Positions 38,859 to 47,269 of a stretch of 59,183 nt of DNA are shown here, one piece after another. The notes beneath the pieces are model-generated. The model was not told the DNA's origin. It saw nothing but the letters and a program-made list of their open reading frames with translations, and ran no database searches. This DNA is from Candidatus Petromonas tenebris (GTDB lineage Bacteria; Bacillota; Clostridia; Peptostreptococcales; Caminicellaceae), in assembly GCA_014236755.1 (NCBI GenBank), contig JACCKY010000010.1:1-59183 (forward strand), read 5' to 3'. A program made the translations under genes and the position numbers. The first letter of the stretch is position 1. Each line of letters opens with the position of its first letter.

Positions 38859-39665
38859 ATGCATAGAATAAGACATTGGAAAGAAATTTTAATCCCCTAT
38901 GAGCAAGCTGTGGAAGAACTGAAGGTCAAATTTAAATCTATTAGAAATGAGTTTAGGGATATGAATGAATACTCTCCTATAGAGTTTGTAACAGGCAGAG
39001 TTAAAAAAATATCCAGTATATTGGAGAAGGCTAAAAGAAGAAACATTCCTGAAGATAGGATCGAAGATGAAATTGAAGATATTGCAGGAATAAGAATAAT
39101 GTGCCAGTTTGAAGACGATATTTATAAGGTTGTAGACCTTATTCGAAAAAGAGACGGTAAAGACCTTAAAATCGTATATGAAAAGGATTATATAAAAAAT
39201 AAAAAGGAAAGCGGATACAGAAGTTATCATATTATAATTAGATATCCTGTGCAGACTGCATTGGGTGAAAAGGAAATACTTGCAGAGCTGCAGATAAGAA
39301 CTCTTGCCATGAATTTTTGGGCAACAATTGAACATTCCTTAAACTATAAGTATAAAAAGAACATACCTGAGAATATCAGAGTAAGATTGAGAAAGTCTGC
39401 TGAAGCTGCATACTCTTTGGATCAGGAGATGTGTGAAATAAGAGATGAAATTATAAATGCCCAAAAAATGTTTGAAGAAAAGTCAAACAATGTTTCTGAC
39501 ATAGTTAATAACATACAGCTTTTAAATTTAATTGGATATGAAAAAGAAGCTAAGGATTTTCAGGATAAGTTTGAACAAATATGGGAAAATGGAAGCTTGG
39601 CTGAGCTTGAAAAACTTTCTGAAACAATCAGATATGTAGTTAGAAGATATCAGACATTTGATTAG
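38859..39665 (+). CDS. small alarmone synthetase, RelA/SpoT domain (RelQ/YjbM-like)
   Basis: 268 residues holding only the synthetase domain, with no hydrolase or ACT domain. Motifs are DEIEDIAGIRIMCQFEDD, KESGYRSYHIIIRYPV and LAELQIRTLAMNFWATIEHS, the conserved RelA/SpoT GTP-binding and catalytic segments. It transfers pyrophosphate from ATP to GTP or GDP to make (p)ppGpp. A helical C-terminal tail probably forms the tetramer contacts. TGGAGGGG precedes ATG 38859. Confidence 0.93.
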   Translation: MHRIRHWKEILIPYEQAVEELKVKFKSIRNEFRDMNEYSPIEFVTGRVKKISSILEKAKRRNIPEDRIEDEIEDIAGIRIMCQFEDDIYKVVDLIRKRDGKDLKIVYEKDYIKNKKESGYRSYHIIIRYPVQTALGEKEILAELQIRTLAMNFWATIEHSLNYKYKKNIPENIRVRLRKSAEAAYSLDQEMCEIRDEIINAQKMFEEKSNNVSDIVNNIQLLNLIGYEKEAKDFQDKFEQIWENGSLAELEKLSETIRYVVRRYQTFD

Positions 39666-39806
39666 AAAGGATAAAAATAAACAGATGAAGAAAATAATGT
39701 AGGCTTGGAAGTTTTACACCTATATAAGGGAAAAAAGTAATTACTTCACTTAGTAATATAAATATGAAAAATTTATGGAAACAGAGAAGGGATAGTTGGT
39801 GATGGC

Positions 39807-40499
39807 ATGGCGCTGTTTGCGATTGGAGATTTGCACCTTAGCTTATCCGCTGATAAGCCTATGGATATATTTGGAAAAAAATGGGAAAAGCATGCTGGAA
39901 AGATTAAGGATAACTGGCTCCAAAATATAGGAGACGAAGATACCGTTCTTATACCGGGAGATATTTCATGGGCCATGAAGCTAGAGGATGCCTTATGTGA
40001 TTTGGAATGGATAAGCTGTCTTCCAGGCAAGAAAATTTTACTTAGGGGAAATCATGACTATTGGTGGTCATCATTGTCTAAAATGAATAATCTATTTGAC
40101 AATATGTATTTTTTGCAGAATAATTATTATAGATATAAAGATTATGCTATATGTGGTACAAGAGGATGGACTTGTCCTAATGAAGTAAAATTCAATGAGC
40201 ATGATAGAAAAATATATGAGAGAGAGATTCATCGGTTAAGGTTATCTATAGAAGCTGCAAGTAAGAATGGGTTAGAAAAGTATATTGTAATGATTCATTA
40301 CCCTCCTACAAATGAAAAGCACGAAAAGTCAGGCTTCATAGAAATATTTGAAGAGTACAAAGTAGAGAAAGTTATTTATGGCCATTTGCATGGAACTGAT
40401 TCCTTTAAAGTTGGAATTAAAGGTATACATAACGGGATAGAATATATATTAGCTTCCAGTGATTATATAGATTTTAATCCGATAAAAGTATTACTTTAA
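39807..40499 (+). CDS. metallophosphoesterase
   Basis: 230 residues of the calcineurin-like family. Metal motifs in order are FAIGDLHLS, IPGDISWAM, LRGNHDYWW, MIHYPPT and IYGHLHG, giving a complete dinuclear site. The substrate is not known. ATG 39807 has only a weak GGTG site. The 140-base gap before it holds nothing recognisable. The next gene is a small unknown protein. Confidence 0.9.
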   Translation: MALFAIGDLHLSLSADKPMDIFGKKWEKHAGKIKDNWLQNIGDEDTVLIPGDISWAMKLEDALCDLEWISCLPGKKILLRGNHDYWWSSLSKMNNLFDNMYFLQNNYYRYKDYAICGTRGWTCPNEVKFNEHDRKIYEREIHRLRLSIEAASKNGLEKYIVMIHYPPTNEKHEKSGFIEIFEEYKVEKVIYGHLHGTDSFKVGIKGIHNGIEYILASSDYIDFNPIKVLL

Positions 40500-40540
40500 A
40501 TATTTATAATAATTAAATTTTATTTAGATTGGGTGTTAAA

Positions 40541-41098
40541 ATGTTAAGACATAGGTCTGAAGATAATGTCTTTGATAGGTTTTTTGAAAATAGGGATTCT
40601 TTGATAATTCAGTTTAAAAATGGAGATATAACTAAAAGGGAATTTATAGAAGAACATTACTATTTTATTCAGAAACTAAATTTAAAGCCCTTTAAAAATG
40701 GAATAGATTCCTTTGAAAAGGGCATTTACAATTATCAATATTATAATATGGTTGCCAAGTATTGCTATATGAAATCTAAGGACAGACGATTGATAGAAAA
40801 ACATCCTCATGTTGCTAGAAAGTATGGGAGAAAAGCTGGCTACTATTATAATCAAAAAGACTGGTCAACTCTGAAGCTATTGGAGCACTTGGATTTTCAA
40901 AATGTAGAAGCCTATTTTATAAAGGTGAATTCTAAGGCTTTAAAGGATAAACTATATGAGATAGTACTTAAGGACTTTGAAAGTGTCATACTTCACTCTA
41001 AGAGCGAATACATGCTAAAAAGGTTGAGAGAAGAAGGAGTATTTGTAGAAGGTGTAAGAAGATCCTTGATAGATAGTTATATTAATCAAAAATATTAA
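40541..41098 (+). CDS. hypothetical protein, Tyr/Lys-rich (185 aa)
   Basis: 185 residues from ATG 40541, which has GGGTG upstream; the TTG at 40529 is less likely. The sequence is soluble, helical and rich in Tyr, Lys and Phe (FEKGIYNYQYYNMVAKYCYM, KYGRKAGYYYNQKDW). No metal, nucleotide or membrane motif is seen and I do not recognise the family. It ends at a strong terminator shared with the - strand gene that follows. Confidence 0.75.
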   Translation: MLRHRSEDNVFDRFFENRDSLIIQFKNGDITKREFIEEHYYFIQKLNLKPFKNGIDSFEKGIYNYQYYNMVAKYCYMKSKDRRLIEKHPHVARKYGRKAGYYYNQKDWSTLKLLEHLDFQNVEAYFIKVNSKALKDKLYEIVLKDFESVILHSKSEYMLKRLREEGVFVEGVRRSLIDSYINQKY

Positions 41099-41118
41099 TT
41101 ATAATACATTAATCGGGT

Positions 41119-41154
41119 GGCAATAACAAAGTAATCATTTGCTTTGTTATTGCC
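41119..41154. terminator. bidirectional terminator
   Basis: A perfect 13-bp stem: GGCAATAACAAAG (41119-41131) with CTTTGTTATTGCC (41142-41154), between converging genes. Confidence 0.85.
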
Positions 41155-41166
41155 TATTATATTAAG

Positions 41167-41340
41167 TTAGTCTATCCATTCAGAAGGATTAAAATGATCT
41201 GTTTTACTTTCAAAGGTATCTTTTTCATAGATCTCTCTTTCCTTATTCTTTTTTGATTTACGCTTAGTAGGTTTTCCATCAAGCAAGTCATAAAAAATTA
41301 CTTCATTAGTATTGACAAAAATACCATGGTCTTTTTTCAT
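41167..41340 (-). CDS. small basic hypothetical protein (57 aa)
   Basis: A - strand gene with AAAGGAGTG upstream of ATG 41340. The product starts MKKDHGIFVNTNEVIFYDLL, has a Lys-rich middle (KPTKRKSKKNKERE) and ends DHFNPSEWID. No family is recognised. Confidence 0.65.
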   Translation of the reverse strand: MKKDHGIFVNTNEVIFYDLLDGKPTKRKSKKNKEREIYEKDTFESKTDHFNPSEWID

Positions 41341-41468
41341 AGATAGCAACACTCCTTTATTTTATTTTGCGTATTTTTTTATTACATATTAGTTTAAATT
41401 TCTTGAAATATTTTCAATTATGTATATTACCCGGGAAATGAGCAAAAAAATTTAGGGGGATTTTTATA

Positions 41469-41640
41469 CTGAGATTATTTGGTAAAAGGATTATGCTTAG
41501 AGAATATAGGAGAGAAGATTTTCCATATATTCGAAGCTGTAAAATTGTTACTTGAATTTTGCTTTGACAGACTTGGCTTAAACAGAGTAGAACTTGAGGT
41601 TAGAGAATACAATAAAAAAGCAATGGTAAGAAAAGGATAA
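41469..41640 (+). pseudogene. GNAT acetyltransferase relic with an internal deletion
   Basis: The first frame reads LRLFGKRIMLREYRREDFPY, the N terminus of a RimJ/RimL-like N-acetyltransferase. It runs out, and a shifted frame reads AVKLLLEFCFDRLGLNRVEL then EVREYNKKAMVRKG, which matches the later acetyl-CoA-binding region. The central part is missing and the parts are out of frame. Stop TAA is at 41638-41640. No complete ORF exists here. Confidence 0.7.
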
Positions 41641-41701
41641 GTTAAAATAATCTATTTTGCAAATAATATTATCATAAGCTGCTTTTGAAAGGGTGCTTAT
41701 G

Positions 41702-42406
41702 ATGAATACAAGATTGTTTATTATTGCAATAACGCCTGGAATAGCGTTGGCACTTTCTATTTACTTTACAGACAGGTATGATAAAGAACCTCTATCTTTA
41801 TTGCTAAAAGTTTTTATACTGGGTGCAATTTCAGTAGTACCTACAGCTATTGTAGAAAGGTTTCTTCTGTCCTTTAATATATTTGCAGGCTTATTAAGTG
41901 CTGCTTTTACAGCACTTATAGTAGCTGGGTTAACTGAAGAATTTTTCAAAAGAGCAGTAGTTTTAAGTACAGCCTTTAAAAGCAAGGCCTTTGATGAAAA
42001 ACTGGATGGAATAATATATGCGATATTTTCAGCCTTAGGATTTGCTACGGTGGAGAATGTAATGTATGTGGTCTTTAGATTTACTAATAATCCTCATATA
42101 GGACTTTACAGGGGAATATTTTCCGTGCCAGCTCATATGTTATTTGCTGTCACTATGGGATACTATTTATCCTTGGCTAAATTTGCTATAGATAAAAAAG
42201 AGGAAAGAAGGTATCGTAGGAAATCATTAATTGTACCAGCTACGTTACATGGAATTTTTAATTTTATTCTAATGGCTGATATTCCGGCTGTATTTTTAAT
42301 ATTTATCCCATACGTTATTTATCTTTGGGTAATAAATCTAAGAAAACTAAATGAGTATTATGCAGAATCTAAAATACTTTACAATAGAAAGATTAGGATA
42401 GAATAA
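41702..42406 (+). CDS. prsW: PrsW family intramembrane protease
   Basis: About 235 residues with seven or eight apolar helices. Family motifs are FTDRYDKEPLSLLLKVF at the first loop, LTEEFFKRAVVL (the paired Glu), ALGFATVENVMYV, FSVPAHMLFAV (His) and TLHGIFNFIL (His). PrsW-type proteases cut membrane proteins such as anti-sigma factors; the target here is unknown. GAAAGGG lies 8 bases before ATG 41702 and 5 before ATG 41699. Confidence 0.92.
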   Translation: MNTRLFIIAITPGIALALSIYFTDRYDKEPLSLLLKVFILGAISVVPTAIVERFLLSFNIFAGLLSAAFTALIVAGLTEEFFKRAVVLSTAFKSKAFDEKLDGIIYAIFSALGFATVENVMYVVFRFTNNPHIGLYRGIFSVPAHMLFAVTMGYYLSLAKFAIDKKEERRYRRKSLIVPATLHGIFNFILMADIPAVFLIFIPYVIYLWVINLRKLNEYYAESKILYNRKIRIE

Positions 42407-42426
42407 AAATAAGATGTTATATTTTA

Positions 42427-42452
42427 TGGACACTCAAAGTGTCTATTTTTTT
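42427..42452 (+). terminator. rho-independent terminator
   Basis: GACACT-CAA-AGTGTC (42429-42443), extended by two weaker pairs, followed by a run of seven Ts. Confidence 0.8.
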
Positions 42453-42550
42453 ATAAGATAAATTATATCCTTTAAATGTTAGAAAATTTGAATAAATTCA
42501 ATTGGTAAAGGTATAAATATAATATTAGAACTATGAAAGGGGAGAGAATT

Positions 42551-42976
42551 ATGCTAGAAGTTCCTAAACTTGAAGTTGGAAGCAATTTAACAATACAGAG
42601 AAAAATAAAAAAGGAAGATACTGCCCTTAATTATGGCAGCGGAAAATTGGATAAATTACTTGCTACACCTAGTTTAGTTGCATTGATGATAGAAGCAGCA
42701 GTAAAATTGATAGACGATGAACTTCCAGAAGGTTTCATAACGGTAGGAAAAATGGCAAAGATAGTACATGAAGAGCCGACTATTTTAGGAGAAACTGTGA
42801 GTATTAAAGTTGAAGTAAAGGATTTTAACGGAAGTAGAATACTGCTAGATATGGTAGCTTATGATGAAATAGGTGTAATTGGAAGAGGTACCCATGAAAG
42901 ATTTATAGTAAATAAGAATAGCTTGCTTGAAAAAGCTAACAAAAGAGCTGAAAAATTAAAGAATATGGATTTTTAA
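42551..42976 (+). CDS. hotdog-fold thioesterase (FlK-like)
   Basis: 141 residues. The single hotdog domain resembles fluoroacetyl-CoA-thioesterase-like proteins: LDKLLATPSLVALMIEAAVK, ITVGKMAKIVHEEPTILGET and GVIGRGTHERFIVNK. It probably hydrolyses a small acyl-CoA in the cytosol. AAGGGGAG lies before ATG 42551, preferred over ATG 42533. Confidence 0.85.
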   Translation: MLEVPKLEVGSNLTIQRKIKKEDTALNYGSGKLDKLLATPSLVALMIEAAVKLIDDELPEGFITVGKMAKIVHEEPTILGETVSIKVEVKDFNGSRILLDMVAYDEIGVIGRGTHERFIVNKNSLLEKANKRAEKLKNMDF

Positions 42977-43000
42977 TTGACTAGCTGAAAATATAATATT

Positions 43001-43041
43001 AAAATAATATGAACCGGGACATCCCGGTTCATATTATTTTA
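43001..43041. terminator. strong terminator hairpin
   Basis: A perfect 18-bp stem (43001-43018 with 43023-43040; core ATGAACCGGG/CCCGGTTCAT) with an ACAT loop and flanking A and T runs. Confidence 0.9.
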
Positions 43042-43130
43042 CCGAATTATCTTCTTTACTAAATCTAGTTTCGGGTATATTATATCATAAGGAATGAGAA
43101 TCTATATGAAAAGTTGGAGGAGTGTATAAA

Positions 43131-44495
43131 TTGAAAAGAGGACAGATAATAGAATTAGAAATAAAAGATATGGAATTTCCTGCAAAGGGAGTAGGATATC
43201 TTAAAGATAAAAAAGTATACGTGAAAAATGCCCTTAAAGGCCAAAAAGTAAAGGCTAGAATTAAAAAAAACAGAAAAAATTATGCCGAGGGTAAGCTGAT
43301 AGAGGTCATAGAGAGAGCACCCTTTGAATCTAATCCTTTTTGTCAGCACTTTGGATCCTGTGGAGGATGTTCGCGTCAAACAGTTCCCTATGAAACCCAG
43401 ATTAAAATAAAGGCAAAAATGGTTAAAAAACTTATTGATGACGCTGGGATAGATGGGTATGAGTTTTTAGGAATTGAGCCAAGTCCAGATGTTCACGGAT
43501 ATAGAAATAAGATGGAATATTCCTTTGGCGATGAGGTAAAGGGTGGAGAAATGACCTTGGGAATGCATAAAAGAGGTCAGTTTTATTCTGTGGTAACCGT
43601 TAATCAATGCAAATTAGTAGAGGAAGACTTCAACAGGATATTGGAAAATACACTTGATTATTTTAAAGAAAGAGAAATACCAGCTTATAATAATAAAGCC
43701 CATAAAGGATACTTAAGGAATTTAATTGTAAGAAAGGGTATAAAGACAGGTGAAATCCTTGTAGGCTTAGTCACCTCATCTCAACTGGATACAGATTTAA
43801 GTGATTATGCAAAGGAACTGAGAAATTTGAATCTAGATGGTCAGATTAAAGGGATTTTGCATATATATAATGACGGATTGGCTGATGCTGTCAAATGCGA
43901 TAGATTGGAAGTTTTATGGGGACAGGATTTCTTTTATGAGGAGATTTTAGGACTAAAGTTTAAGATATATCCATTTTCATTTTTTCAGACGAACTCATTA
44001 GGTGCAGAGGTTCTTTATAGTACTGCTTTGGACTTTATAGAAGATGCAGACAATAAAACTGTATTTGATCTGTATTGCGGCACTGGAACTATAGGACAGA
44101 TAGTTGCAAAAAAAGCTGCAAAGGTTATTGGAATAGAGATAGTTGAAGAGGCTGTTAAGGCAGCCAACGAGAATGCTAAGATGAATGGGCTGGAAAATTG
44201 TAAATTTATAGCAGGGGATGTGTTCAAAAAGATAGATGAGATAGAAGAAACCCCGGATATAATCATACTTGACCCTCCAAGGGCAGGAGTTAATCCAAAG
44301 GCTCTAGATAAGATTTTAAAATATCAGGCAAATGAAATCGTGTATATATCTTGTAATCCTAAAACACTAACTGAAAACCTAAAGCAGATAAATGAAGCAG
44401 GATATAGGGTGGAAAAGGTAAAGTGTATAGATATGTTTCCACATACGCCGCATGTGGAGTGCGTGGTACGACTACGTCTGAAGAACCGCTCATAA
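43131..44495 (+). CDS. rlmD: 23S rRNA (uracil-1939-C5)-methyltransferase RlmD/RumA type
   Basis: About 454 residues. An N-terminal TRAM domain (about 1-60), a 4Fe-4S cluster motif (CQHFGSCGGC), and a SAM methyltransferase domain with FDLYCGTGTIGQIV, PDIIILDPPRAG and the catalytic Cys in VYISCNPKT. TTG 43131 is chosen because TTGGAGG lies 10 bases before it; GTG 43122 would be too close. Firmicutes usually have two or three paralogues (RlmCD-like), so the exact uridine is uncertain. Confidence 0.93.
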   Translation: MKRGQIIELEIKDMEFPAKGVGYLKDKKVYVKNALKGQKVKARIKKNRKNYAEGKLIEVIERAPFESNPFCQHFGSCGGCSRQTVPYETQIKIKAKMVKKLIDDAGIDGYEFLGIEPSPDVHGYRNKMEYSFGDEVKGGEMTLGMHKRGQFYSVVTVNQCKLVEEDFNRILENTLDYFKEREIPAYNNKAHKGYLRNLIVRKGIKTGEILVGLVTSSQLDTDLSDYAKELRNLNLDGQIKGILHIYNDGLADAVKCDRLEVLWGQDFFYEEILGLKFKIYPFSFFQTNSLGAEVLYSTALDFIEDADNKTVFDLYCGTGTIGQIVAKKAAKVIGIEIVEEAVKAANENAKMNGLENCKFIAGDVFKKIDEIEETPDIIILDPPRAGVNPKALDKILKYQANEIVYISCNPKTLTENLKQINEAGYRVEKVKCIDMFPHTPHVECVVRLRLKNRS

Positions 44496-44499
44496 TCCT

Positions 44500-44697
44500 T
44501 GAATTTACAAGGTTTGAGGAGTTTTATACATTTAGCAGAAATGAGCTAAATTTCGAAGAAAAGACCCACATAAGGGGTATAACAGTGCTTGTTGGTATAT
44601 AATGTGGTGTTGGGAAACACGTAGATGGATAATTGAATATAAGATAGAAAAAAGCCAGGAAATTGATTTTCAAATCACAAAACTTCGTGGCTTTTTT
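44500..44697 (+). ncRNA. candidate small structured RNA ending in a terminator
   Basis: About 200 non-coding bases after rlmD with a series of stems: CCTTG/CAAGG, ATTTAGC/GCTAAAT, CACAT/ATGTG and GTGTT/AACAC. They end in a terminator (AAAAAAGCCA 44648-44657 with TGGCTTTTTT 44688-44697). It may be the 3' region of the rlmD transcript, an independent small RNA or an element scar. From 44,698 to 44,915 nothing else is seen. Confidence 0.35.
44648..44697 (+). terminator. rho-independent terminator downstream of rlmD
   Basis: A ten-base arm AAAAAAGCCA pairs with TGGCTTTTTT around a loop that holds a further small stem (GATTT/AAATC). Confidence 0.75.
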
Positions 44698-44915
44698 ATG
44701 TTTTATAAATTAAAGAAATGCATTCTTACGGCTATGTTTTTAAATTGTTATTTCGTTAAAGAGCACAGATTGTTTTGAAAAAATATGTTTTTTTTAAAAT
44801 AAATAGATAATCATAGTTATATATGAACATACTATAAATAAATTTAATAATATATACTGAAAATATATATTTATCTTTAAAATACCAATATAAAGCGTTA
44901 TAATTAGCTGGAGTC

Positions 44916-44944
44916 TTGATTAATATATATTTTAGATATATAAT
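44916..44944 (+). promoter_or_regulatory. promoter of the Xre-ImmA-PIN cassette
   Basis: TTGATT (44916-44921), 17-base spacer, TATAAT (44939-44944), 49 bases before ATG 44994. A near-consensus sigma-A promoter. Confidence 0.7.
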
Positions 44945-44993
44945 TAATGTAAAGGAGAAGTGAAATTTAATCTGCTAAAAAGGAGTGGGAATT

Positions 44994-45336
44994 ATGTCAA
45001 AAATTGACATTAACAAAATTTCTCAAATATGTTTGGACTATAAAAAAGAGAATGGACTGACTCAAATAGATATGGCAAATTTACTTTCAATTAATAAATG
45101 GCAGAATTGAAAGAGGGCAGCATTTACCTAAATTAGAACAATTAGAGAGGATTCTAGAAGTAACCGGGAAAGAGTTTGCTGATATTCTCGAAACTGAAAA
45201 GCAAGATGTATTTGTTGCATTAAAAGGTGAAGCTAAATCAGAGGAAGAGGTTAGAGTATTTGATGAATTGATAGAAATGATATTATGCTTGGATAAGCAC
45301 AAAAATATAAGGGAAAATAATTATGGAAGATATTAA
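44994..45336 (+). pseudogene. Xre-type HTH antitoxin/repressor gene, frameshifted
   Basis: ATG 44994 (AAAGGAGTG site) encodes MSKIDINKISQICLDYKKEN, GLTQIDMANLLSIN and then WQN-stop at 45108. The +1 frame from 45103 carries on as RIERGQHLPKLEQLERILEV and further to TAA 45336. LLSIN followed by RIERG is the recognition-helix part of an Xre HTH, so one extra base near 45,095-45,102 has split the gene. The restored gene would overlap the peptidase gene by 14 bases, as expected for coupled genes. It could also be a sequencing error. Confidence 0.75.
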
Positions 45337-46135
45337 AAGAACTACTTTAACACCCAAAGAAGAATTAGATATAGTGGAGTTAGCCAGAACAGAAAGAAGA
45401 AAGCTGGATCTTGGAATGGGCCCATTAGGTGAAAAAATTTTCGCAGTTTTAAGAGATAATAATATACAGTTGCTTTATTTTACATTAGAACCTAAGGATT
45501 CAAAGGGATTAGCAGCCTTCTATTTAAAAAAATATAGTTCTGTTACAGGGATTCATTCATATTATATTGCAATCAATACTTCTATTCCTCTAGATTTGCA
45601 AATTTTTAATGCTTGTCATGAATATTATCATCATATTGATGAGATAGATGATAGTTTACACTTGCGTAGAATGGGGGAGCCTGATGATGAATTAATTGAT
45701 GCAAAGGCTAATAGATTTGCAGCTGAGTTTTTACTTCCTACAGAATCATTAACTACTTACGTTAAAAAGCATAATAGGGGAGAAGTTTTCCTTAAAAACT
45801 GGAGTAAAAATGCAATTTTAAGGTTAATTGCTCAGATACAGATAGACTACCAAGTACCGTATAGAATGATTGTTAAGAGATTATACGAGGTGGATTCAAT
45901 AAATAGCATTGAAAAAGAAGATTTATTAGCCATAGATGAAAGAAACGAAAATAGTGTATATTATAAAATCGGAAAAACAATGAATGATTATATTTTCAAA
46001 AAGTTAAATACGGCAACTTTAAAATCTGGGGTGGATTCTGAAGCATTAAATGTAATACTTCAAAACTATGATGAAGGTATTATCACAGTAGATACGACAG
46101 TAAAAGACTTGAAGTTATTTCAATTGATATATTAG
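45323..46135 (+). CDS. ImmA/IrrE family metallo-endopeptidase
   Basis: 270 residues. The gluzincin motif ACHEYYHHIDE (His99, Glu100, His103) and the downstream ligand Glu135 in DAKANRFAAEFLLP are intact. This family cleaves repressors or antitoxins. The frame ends at TAG 46133-46135 as KLFQLIY. A shifted frame continues as QLILEEDIDELNDLFEDDK and ends with TAATG overlapping the next start. So a two-base gain (ATATAT for ATAT) may have removed an acidic tail of about 16 residues. The catalytic part is unaffected. Confidence 0.85.
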   Translation: MEDIKRTTLTPKEELDIVELARTERRKLDLGMGPLGEKIFAVLRDNNIQLLYFTLEPKDSKGLAAFYLKKYSSVTGIHSYYIAINTSIPLDLQIFNACHEYYHHIDEIDDSLHLRRMGEPDDELIDAKANRFAAEFLLPTESLTTYVKKHNRGEVFLKNWSKNAILRLIAQIQIDYQVPYRMIVKRLYEVDSINSIEKEDLLAIDERNENSVYYKIGKTMNDYIFKKLNTATLKSGVDSEALNVILQNYDEGIITVDTTVKDLKLFQLIY

Positions 46136-46181
46136 AAGAAGATATTGATGAGTTAAATGATTTATTTGAGGATGATAAATA

Positions 46182-46910
46182 ATGGCAAAAATAATCATCC
46201 CAAACCAAAGCTTTATAGAGTTGTTAAAAGATATTAATCAAACAGTTGTAATTGATGCTAACCTTATTATTCCCCCAGACAGATCAAATTTAACTAATAG
46301 TGTACCTAGAATAGGATTCGATAAATATAAAAATATTTTTATTGAACCTATGCTTAGAATACTACCAAATATCGCAATTCATGAAGCTGTTTATTCGGAA
46401 ATCTCTGTTCAGCCATCATTAAAAGATTATATTGATTTAAAAATTCAAGAAGATAGTATTATATTGTTAAAAGACTCTGATTTAAATGATTCGGAAAGAT
46501 TTATTCGTAATACTATAGAAGAGAAAATTGCTCAGTTTACTAAATATAACCCAAGTTTGAATAATTCAAGCGATCGTGGAGAAGTTAAATCGATTTCTTT
46601 TGCTGTTGCGAAGAATTTAATTTATTTTTCAACAAATGATTCGAATGTAATATCTTTAATTGAAAGAAGGGAATTGGAGCCGTATTTACATTCATTAGGG
46701 GCTATCAGATTATATGAACTGATTTATTTAATCAAAATTAATAAAGGAAATTCCAAAGCTTTAAGAGGATTATATAAACTATTGTATTATTTAACTACAA
46801 ATGAAAAAGAACACAACCTTGATTGGGCTTCGTTCATTGAAGAATGTAATAGGTATTATGCTCAATATTTTGACGGAAACGTTAAACTCTCTCCCCGTTC
46901 TCAAAAATAA
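46182..46910 (+). CDS. PIN-domain-like protein, probable RNase toxin/effector
   Basis: 242 residues. The first acidic residue lies in TVVIDANLIIPPD, further acids in IHEAVYSEI and SSDRGEVKSISFAVA, and the last in YFSTNDSNVISL: the spacing expected of a PIN nuclease fold. The C-terminal half is helical. ATG 46182 overlaps the stop of the repaired upstream frame, pointing to a three-gene Xre / ImmA / PIN operon. RNase activity and a toxin or defence role are inferred. Its end overlaps the converging Xre gene by 29 bases. Confidence 0.65.
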   Translation: MAKIIIPNQSFIELLKDINQTVVIDANLIIPPDRSNLTNSVPRIGFDKYKNIFIEPMLRILPNIAIHEAVYSEISVQPSLKDYIDLKIQEDSIILLKDSDLNDSERFIRNTIEEKIAQFTKYNPSLNNSSDRGEVKSISFAVAKNLIYFSTNDSNVISLIERRELEPYLHSLGAIRLYELIYLIKINKGNSKALRGLYKLLYYLTTNEKEHNLDWASFIEECNRYYAQYFDGNVKLSPRSQK

Positions 46911-47097
46911 AATAACCTTCAAAACGACATCCAAGAGCTTCAGCAATCTGCTGAAGTTCTTTTTCTGAGAAATTATCTCGGTTTAATTTATTTGTTAAGT
47001 TTTGACGAGATGTACCAATGGCAGTCGCTAAATCAGTGATTGTCATTTTTTTTCGTCTAAGTACAATACGAATTTTTTCGCCCATTGAAAAAGCCAT
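46882..47097 (-). CDS. Xre family HTH transcriptional regulator
   Basis: 71 residues comprising one Cro/CI-type HTH: MGEKIRIVLRRKKMTITDLA, TAIGTSRQNLTNKLNRDNFS and EKELQQIAEALGCRFEGYFI. GGAAGGTG lies before ATG 47097. It is divergent from parA, with palindromes between them, so autorepression and parA control are plausible. It overlaps the 3' end of the PIN-like gene. Confidence 0.88.
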   Translation of the reverse strand: MAFSMGEKIRIVLRRKKMTITDLATAIGTSRQNLTNKLNRDNFSEKELQQIAEALGCRFEGYFIFENGERV

Positions 47098-47124
47098 AAA
47101 ATCACACCTTCCAAAGATTATTTA

Positions 47125-47137
47125 TATAGTAACTATA
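47125..47137. promoter_or_regulatory. palindrome, candidate operator
   Basis: TATAGT-A-ACTATA, a perfect 13-base palindrome just upstream of the Xre gene start. Confidence 0.45.
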
Positions 47138-47188
47138 CACTAAATTATGTACTGAGGCAATAAATTTGATTCTAAAGAAACTTTACAG

Positions 47189-47217
47189 TTTACACTATTA
47201 TTGACATAAGATATAAT
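47189..47217 (+). promoter_or_regulatory. promoter of parA
   Basis: TTTACA (47189-47194), 17-base spacer, TATAAT (47212-47217), about 50 bases before the parA start. Confidence 0.65.
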
Positions 47218-47232
47218 AAAATATACAAAGAC

Positions 47233-47242
47233 ACTAATTAGT
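47233..47242. promoter_or_regulatory. palindrome, candidate operator in the parA leader
   Basis: ACTAATTAGT, a perfect 10-base palindrome between the predicted -10 and the ribosome binding site. Confidence 0.35.
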
Positions 47243-47269
47243 TTACAAAAAAGATTGGAGGAAAATTAA

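Noticed and set aside
47201-47226. TTGACA at 47201 as the -35 of parA
   Set aside because: No good -10 lies 16-18 bases downstream; TTTACA-17-TATAAT just upstream fits better.
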